Assembly (NCBI GenBank): GCA_038222915.1
Contig: JBBRHH010000189.1
Location: 1 to 10,080, forward strand
DNA length: 10,080 nucleotides
Reading direction: 5' to 3'
From: JBBRHH01 sp038222915
Lineage (GTDB): Bacteria; Planctomycetota; Phycisphaerae; Tepidisphaerales; Tepidisphaeraceae
Every line of letters begins with the position of its first letter. Positions within the stretch are counted from its first letter, which is position 1. A model generated the notes under the pieces. That model ran no database searches, was not told where the DNA came from, and saw nothing but the letters and a program-made list of their open reading frames with translations. Shown piece by piece: positions 6,623 to 10,080 of the stretch. The position numbers and the translations under genes are program-made.

Positions 6623-7132
6623 ATGGCCGCCGACCCGAAGAAAGACAAGCAATCGGTTGACGCCGACTGGCAGTCCGTGAAACCGCAGATTCACGGCGTC
6701 AACATCAAGCTCCTGCCCACCATCCCCGACGACCGTGGAACGCTCTGCGAAATGTATCGCCCGGCCTGGGGCGTCCACCCCGATCCGCTCGTCTACGTTT
6801 ATCAGGTCACCATCCGTCCCGGCCAGATCAAAGGGTGGGTCAAACACGCCAATCAGGACGACCGCATTTTCGTCAGCATGGGAACGGCGCAGGTTGTCCT
6901 CTACGACGACCGCCCGGATTCGCCCACCAAGGGGATGCTCAACGAGTTCTTCTTCAGCAACCTGAACCGCGGGCTCTTCACCATCCCAGCCGGCGTCTGG
7001 CACGCCCTCCGGGCCGTCGGCACCGAAGACGTCCTCTTCATCAACATGCCCAACCGCGCCTACGAATACGCCGACCCCGACAAATACCGCCTTCCTCTCA
7101 ACAACGATGTCATTCCCTTCAAGTTCAAGTAG
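6623..7132 (+). CDS. dTDP-4-dehydrorhamnose 3,5-epimerase family (RmlC-like) cupin
   Basis: The protein has 169 residues starting at ATG 6623, with AGGAGA 4 nt upstream. It has a single cupin fold: DDRGTLCEMYR (36-46), PGQIKGWVKHANQDDRIFVSMG (split as PGQIKGWVKH at 66-75 and NQDDRIFVSMG at 77-87), DDRPDSPT (95-102) and FTIPAGVWHALRAVG (119-133). This order matches RmlC-type nucleotide-sugar epimerases, with His75 where the catalytic histidine of RGLH is expected and the IPAG-x-xH block intact. The C-terminal segment differs from canonical RmlC, which has a D/E-x-GI-x-W motif; here YEYADPDKYRLPL takes its place. It may therefore act on another nucleotide sugar or have a related isomerase activity. 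The following glycosyltransferase on the same strand suggests a surface polysaccharide pathway. Its codon use is strongly biased to C-ending codons. Confidence 0.8.
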   Translation: MAADPKKDKQSVDADWQSVKPQIHGVNIKLLPTIPDDRGTLCEMYRPAWGVHPDPLVYVYQVTIRPGQIKGWVKHANQDDRIFVSMGTAQVVLYDDRPDSPTKGMLNEFFFSNLNRGLFTIPAGVWHALRAVGTEDVLFINMPNRAYEYADPDKYRLPLNNDVIPFKFK

Positions 7133-7165
7133 ACGACTTCCAGTCGCTTGCCTCCCGATGCTCGC

Positions 7166-8032
7166 ATGCCTCGAGTCACCGTAATCATCCCCACCTACAA
7201 CTGGAGCAGCGTACTCCCCTTCTCCATCAAGAGCGTCCAGCGCCAATCGTTCACCGACCTCGAGCTCCTGGTCATCGGCGACGGCTGCACGGACGACTCA
7301 GCGCAGGTGGTCGCCAAATACGCCGACGCACGCACCCGCTGGATCAACCTCCCCACCAACTTCGGCCAGCAATCCGCGCCCAACAACCATGGCCTCGAAA
7401 TAGCCCAGGGCGACGTCATCGCCTATCTCGGCCACGACGATCTCTGGCTCCCCCACCATCTACAAACCCTCCTCGCCGCGATCGATGCCGGTGCGGACAT
7501 GGCGTATGGCATGACCGAGCTGGTTGCGCCGGGGAATCAGGATCCGCGATCTGCGCCACCGGCCGGGACCTATCGGCCGGGCATCTGGGTTCCGCCCACC
7601 GGCACTGTTCATCGACGAGACATCGTCCAGAAGCTGGGCGGATGGCGCGACTATCGACAGATTGATGTTGACCCCGAGGCCGATCTGTGGAAGCGGATCT
7701 GGGCTGGGGGCGGGAAGATTGAATTCGTGCCACGGCTGACGGCGGTGAAGTTTCCGGCGGCGATGCGGAAAAATGTTTACAAGACGCGATCGTGCTTCGA
7801 ACAATCGCTGTGGTTTGACCGCATTGGGGCGGAGCCCGATTTTGAGCTGACCGAGCTTACGCGGCTTGCAGTTACCGGCCAGAAGCAGTTTGACCATCAG
7901 TCGTATGGCAAGCTCTGCTCCAACCTTTTTAATGAATCGCGTCAGCGGCTTTGGAATGTTTTTTTTGCCAAGAAGGGTGGAACGATTCGAGCGCGAAGGA
8001 AATTCAAAGGCCTCGACCGAGCACCGTCTTAA
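7166..8032 (+). CDS. Glycosyltransferase family 2
   Basis: The protein has 288 residues from the ATG at 7166; a TTG at 7148 would add six residues with no better ribosome site. The N-terminal half is a GT-A fold: VTVIIPTYNW (4-13), the nucleotide-binding DGCTDD (39-44, equivalent to DGSxDxT), and GHDDLW (89-94) in the place of the DxD metal motif. The C-terminal part contains DPEADLWKRIW, typical of the acceptor-side helix in these enzymes. It would transfer a sugar from a nucleotide donor to a lipid-linked or polysaccharide acceptor at the cytoplasmic face. It lies 33 nt after the epimerase-like gene and is probably co-transcribed with it. Its last 29 bases overlap the end of purN on the other strand. 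Codon choice changes sharply near 7500 (see findings). Donor and acceptor cannot be read from the sequence. Confidence 0.9.
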   Translation: MPRVTVIIPTYNWSSVLPFSIKSVQRQSFTDLELLVIGDGCTDDSAQVVAKYADARTRWINLPTNFGQQSAPNNHGLEIAQGDVIAYLGHDDLWLPHHLQTLLAAIDAGADMAYGMTELVAPGNQDPRSAPPAGTYRPGIWVPPTGTVHRRDIVQKLGGWRDYRQIDVDPEADLWKRIWAGGGKIEFVPRLTAVKFPAAMRKNVYKTRSCFEQSLWFDRIGAEPDFELTELTRLAVTGQKQFDHQSYGKLCSNLFNESRQRLWNVFFAKKGGTIRARRKFKGLDRAPS

Positions 8033-8654
8033 CGTCCACCCGCCGGCCTGCAATCGTCAGCCCTCTCTGTTGAAACAGCCGCACCGCCTCCGGATATGCG
8101 GCCTTCTCTTCTTCGAACACACGATGCGCCAGAGCTGAAGCGGTGTCGTTGTCCAGGACCGGGCAACAGCGCTGCAAGATGATGGGGCCGTTGTCGTAGG
8201 CGTCGTCCACGAAGTGGACTGTGCAACCTGATACTTTGCAGCCGTGGTCGATCACGGCTTGATGGACCTTGCTTCCGTAGAGGCCGCGGCCGCCGAAGCT
8301 TGGCAGGAGTGCGGGATGGATGTTCATCACGCGCCCTGTGTAGCGGGGCGGGATTTTTAACAGGGAGAGCCAACCGCCCAGGCAGACCAAGTCGACATCA
8401 TGGTCGTCGCAGAGGGACAAGCTCCGCGCGCTGAATTGGCCGGGTTCGGTGGTGCGGCGATCGACTACGAATACGGGCAGGTTTGCGTTGCGGGCGCGCT
8501 CGATGCCGACGATTTCGGGCTTCGAGGCAACCACCAGAGTTATGCGGGCGTTGAGTTTTTTGGCCACGATGCAGTCGATGAAATTTTGCAGCGTGGTCCC
8601 CCCGCCACTTATGAGCACCGCCATCCGAAGTTGGCCTGATTGATCTGTGCTCAT
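8004..8654 (-). CDS. purN: Phosphoribosylglycinamide formyltransferase (GAR transformylase)
   Basis: The protein has 216 residues, normal for PurN, which transfers a formyl group from 10-formyltetrahydrofolate to GAR in the third step of purine synthesis. The phosphate-binding LISGGGTTLQNFID lies at 14-27. The catalytic triad is present: Asn111 and His113 in MNIHPALLPSF and Asp154 in AYDNGPIIL, matching Asn106, His108 and Asp144 of the E. coli enzyme. GGRGLYGSKVHQAVIDHG (121-138) is also standard. The ATG at 8654 comes 4 nt after the ileS stop (TAACCAGATG), so translation is probably coupled to ileS. The 3' end overlaps the convergent glycosyltransferase gene by 29 nt. Nothing is truncated. 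Confidence 0.95.
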   Translation of the reverse strand: MSTDQSGQLRMAVLISGGGTTLQNFIDCIVAKKLNARITLVVASKPEIVGIERARNANLPVFVVDRRTTEPGQFSARSLSLCDDHDVDLVCLGGWLSLLKIPPRYTGRVMNIHPALLPSFGGRGLYGSKVHQAVIDHGCKVSGCTVHFVDDAYDNGPIILQRCCPVLDNDTASALAHRVFEEEKAAYPEAVRLFQQRGLTIAGRRVDVKTVLGRGL

Positions 8655-8658
8655 CTGG

Positions 8659-10080
8659 TTACTTCTTTAGTCCACGCATCTCGGCCGCATCACGCAAACT
8701 TAGATCTGGATACTCTGCGTCCGTGCCGACGTCGGGGCGACGCTTCCAACTGCGTGCACACAACTTATATGTCTCCCGCCGATCCAATACCGTCACCACA
8801 ACGCCCGGCTCTTCAGCAGAAGTCTCCGCGAAAGCGTGGTGACCCACGCCAACGAGGTCTTCCAGATCCGCGCCGTAGGCCTGCAGCCTTCTGCGCGTCG
8901 CGTCGTCGTTGATCGCGTAAACGATCTCTGCCTCCGATGCCTTGTTCAGCCCGGCCTGCTTCTTGAGCGCATCCAGTTGCAATAGCGCCGCATCGCGGAG
9001 CCCCATGAGCATCTTCCATTCCTCACGCTGCTCATTCGAAACAGCATTGCCCGACACCTCCGGCAAAAGCGCGAGATGCACGCTGGGCAGGTCGCGGTCG
9101 TCGGCCGGCTTGCCCGGGATATGTTCCCAGGTCTCGTCGGCCGTGAAGACGATCATCGGGGCCAGCAACTTTGTCATCGCCAGCAGCATCCGGTGCATCA
9201 CGGTCTGGCTGCGCCGGCGCAGCGGCGAATCCGGGGCCTCGCAATAGAGCCGGTCCTTCATCGCGTTGCCGTAGACGGCGCTGATCTGCACGGCGCAAAA
9301 GTCGTGCAGCAGCCGGAACGCGCGATGGAGTTGATAGGCGTCGTACGCGTCGGTCGTGTCGCGGATGAGTGTGTCGAGTTGATCCAGCGCCCAGCCGTCC
9401 AGACTCGCCTGCGGCGGCTCCTGCGCATCCTTCTGTGCATCAAAGTCGTATAAGTTGGAAAGCAAATACCTCAGCGTATTGCGGATCTTTCGGTACTTGT
9501 CGCCAAATTCCTGGAGCGCCTTCGGGCTGGCCGGGATGTCGTGCTGATAGTCCACGCTACACGTCCACAACCGCAGCAGATCGGCGCCATGCCGGTTGAT
9601 CTCCTGCGTCGCGGTTACATATTCCTTGTCCGACTTGCTGACCTTCGTCCCATCCGGCTTCACGACAAATCCATGCGTCAGGACTTGTTTGAAAGGCGCG
9701 CGGCCTGTCGCGCCAAGCGACGGCAAGAGTGAAAGCTGGAACCAACCGCGATGCTGGTCTGATCCTTCGAGATAGAGATCGGCCGGGAAATGGAGATAGT
9801 CTCGCTTTCGCAGTACGGCATTCCAACTGCTTCCGGATTCGAACCAGACGTCGAAGATGTCTTTTTCCTTGATCAGCTTGTCTTTGGGAAATTCAGGACC
9901 GGGGTCGTAATCGTCCAAAAGTTCGGCCGGCGTTTCGCTGAACCACACGCTGGATCCTTTTTCGGCGAATCGTTTGGCGACAGCTCGAATCGATTCGGGT
10001 GTGTGCAGTTCCTTACCCTGCTCGTTGTAGAAAATCGGGATAGGCAATCCCCAGGCCCGCTGGCGCGAGATGCACCAATC
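8659..10080 (-). CDS. ileS: Isoleucyl-tRNA synthetase (C-terminal 473 residues, gene runs off the window)
   Basis: The frame is open to the window edge and begins DWCISRQRAWGLPIPIF, the conserved block after the editing domain of class I IleRS. It continues with DVWFESGSSWNAV, LYLEGSDQHRGWFQ and LTHGFVV, all IleRS hallmarks. The ATP-binding signature is KVSKS (9631-9645) rather than KMSKS, and the following IGN/LGN is DKE. The anticodon-binding helical domain follows (for example WALDQLDTLIRDTTDAYDAY and APMIVFTADETWEHI). The C-terminal zinc module aligns without gaps to the usual C-x2-C-x16-C-x2-C but reads C-x2-S-x16-S-x2-D (8689-8760). The N-terminal HIGH motif and the editing domain are outside the window. 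The enzyme charges tRNA-Ile with isoleucine. The TAA at 8659-8661 is 4 nt from the purN start. Confidence 0.95.
   Translation of the reverse strand, partial: DWCISRQRAWGLPIPIFYNEQGKELHTPESIRAVAKRFAEKGSSVWFSETPAELLDDYDPGPEFPKDKLIKEKDIFDVWFESGSSWNAVLRKRDYLHFPADLYLEGSDQHRGWFQLSLLPSLGATGRAPFKQVLTHGFVVKPDGTKVSKSDKEYVTATQEINRHGADLLRLWTCSVDYQHDIPASPKALQEFGDKYRKIRNTLRYLLSNLYDFDAQKDAQEPPQASLDGWALDQLDTLIRDTTDAYDAYQLHRAFRLLHDFCAVQISAVYGNAMKDRLYCEAPDSPLRRRSQTVMHRMLLAMTKLLAPMIVFTADETWEHIPGKPADDRDLPSVHLALLPEVSGNAVSNEQREEWKMLMGLRDAALLQLDALKKQAGLNKASEAEIVYAINDDATRRRLQAYGADLEDLVGVGHHAFAETSAEEPGVVVTVLDRRETYKLCARSWKRRPDVGTDAEYPDLSLRDAAEMRGLKK

Noticed and set aside
6551..7246. Minus-strand open frame of 231 codons opposite the epimerase-like gene
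   Set aside because: The product is Val/Gly/Asp-rich low-information sequence, typical of the complement of a C-ending-codon gene; the plus-strand gene has a clear cupin fold and a ribosome site.
7959..7966. Run of eight T in the glycosyltransferase, a possible slippage site
   Set aside because: The run is in frame (GTT TTT TTT) and the reading frame continues normally to a plausible stop. No downstream alternative product or structure supports programmed frameshifting.

Overview
The window looks like a gene-dense chromosomal stretch from a GC-rich bacterium, most likely a member of the Planctomycetota (Phycisphaerae-like or an uncultured relative). The clue is indirect. The membrane protein at 5304-6218 opens with a CPxC-x-YNLRGL...RCPEC zinc ribbon, a motif I associate with planctomycetal proteins. 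The secreted vWA protein carries Thr/Pro/Ser-rich linkers (ATSRPS, ATQPS) after its signal segment. No rRNA, tRNA, CRISPR array, insertion sequence or phage gene is visible, and no gene-free gap exceeds about 132 bases.

Layout: (1) 1-667, plus strand: the C-terminal end of a SufE-like sulfur acceptor, then a SufT/PaaD-type DUF59 protein, a small Fe-S cluster assembly unit. (2) 674-2491, minus strand: an M3-family oligoendopeptidase F with an intact HEAGH zinc site. (3) 2595-4322 or 4337, minus: an exported protein with helical repeats and a C-terminal von Willebrand factor A domain. (4) 4393-6218, minus: a zinc-ribbon multi-membrane protein translationally coupled (TGATG) to a nucleoside/BMP-type ABC permease that has no ATPase or partner permease nearby. 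(5) 6329-6490, plus: a 53-residue Flp-type (type IVb) prepilin with a GTG start. (6) 6623-8032, plus: an RmlC-like sugar epimerase-family cupin and a family 2 glycosyltransferase, probably acting in surface polysaccharide synthesis. (7) 8004-10080, minus: the C-terminal 473 residues of isoleucyl-tRNA synthetase followed 4 nt later by purN.

Most of the window is housekeeping or ordinary membrane/surface functions, and I see no convincing new multi-gene system. The points most worth a second look are the isoleucyl-tRNA synthetase, with a KVSKS signature and a C-terminal zinc site where three of four cysteines are replaced at conserved spacing; the abrupt codon-usage change inside the glycosyltransferase near position 7500; the isolated Flp pilin; and the orphan ABC permease fused by overlap to a zinc-ribbon membrane protein.
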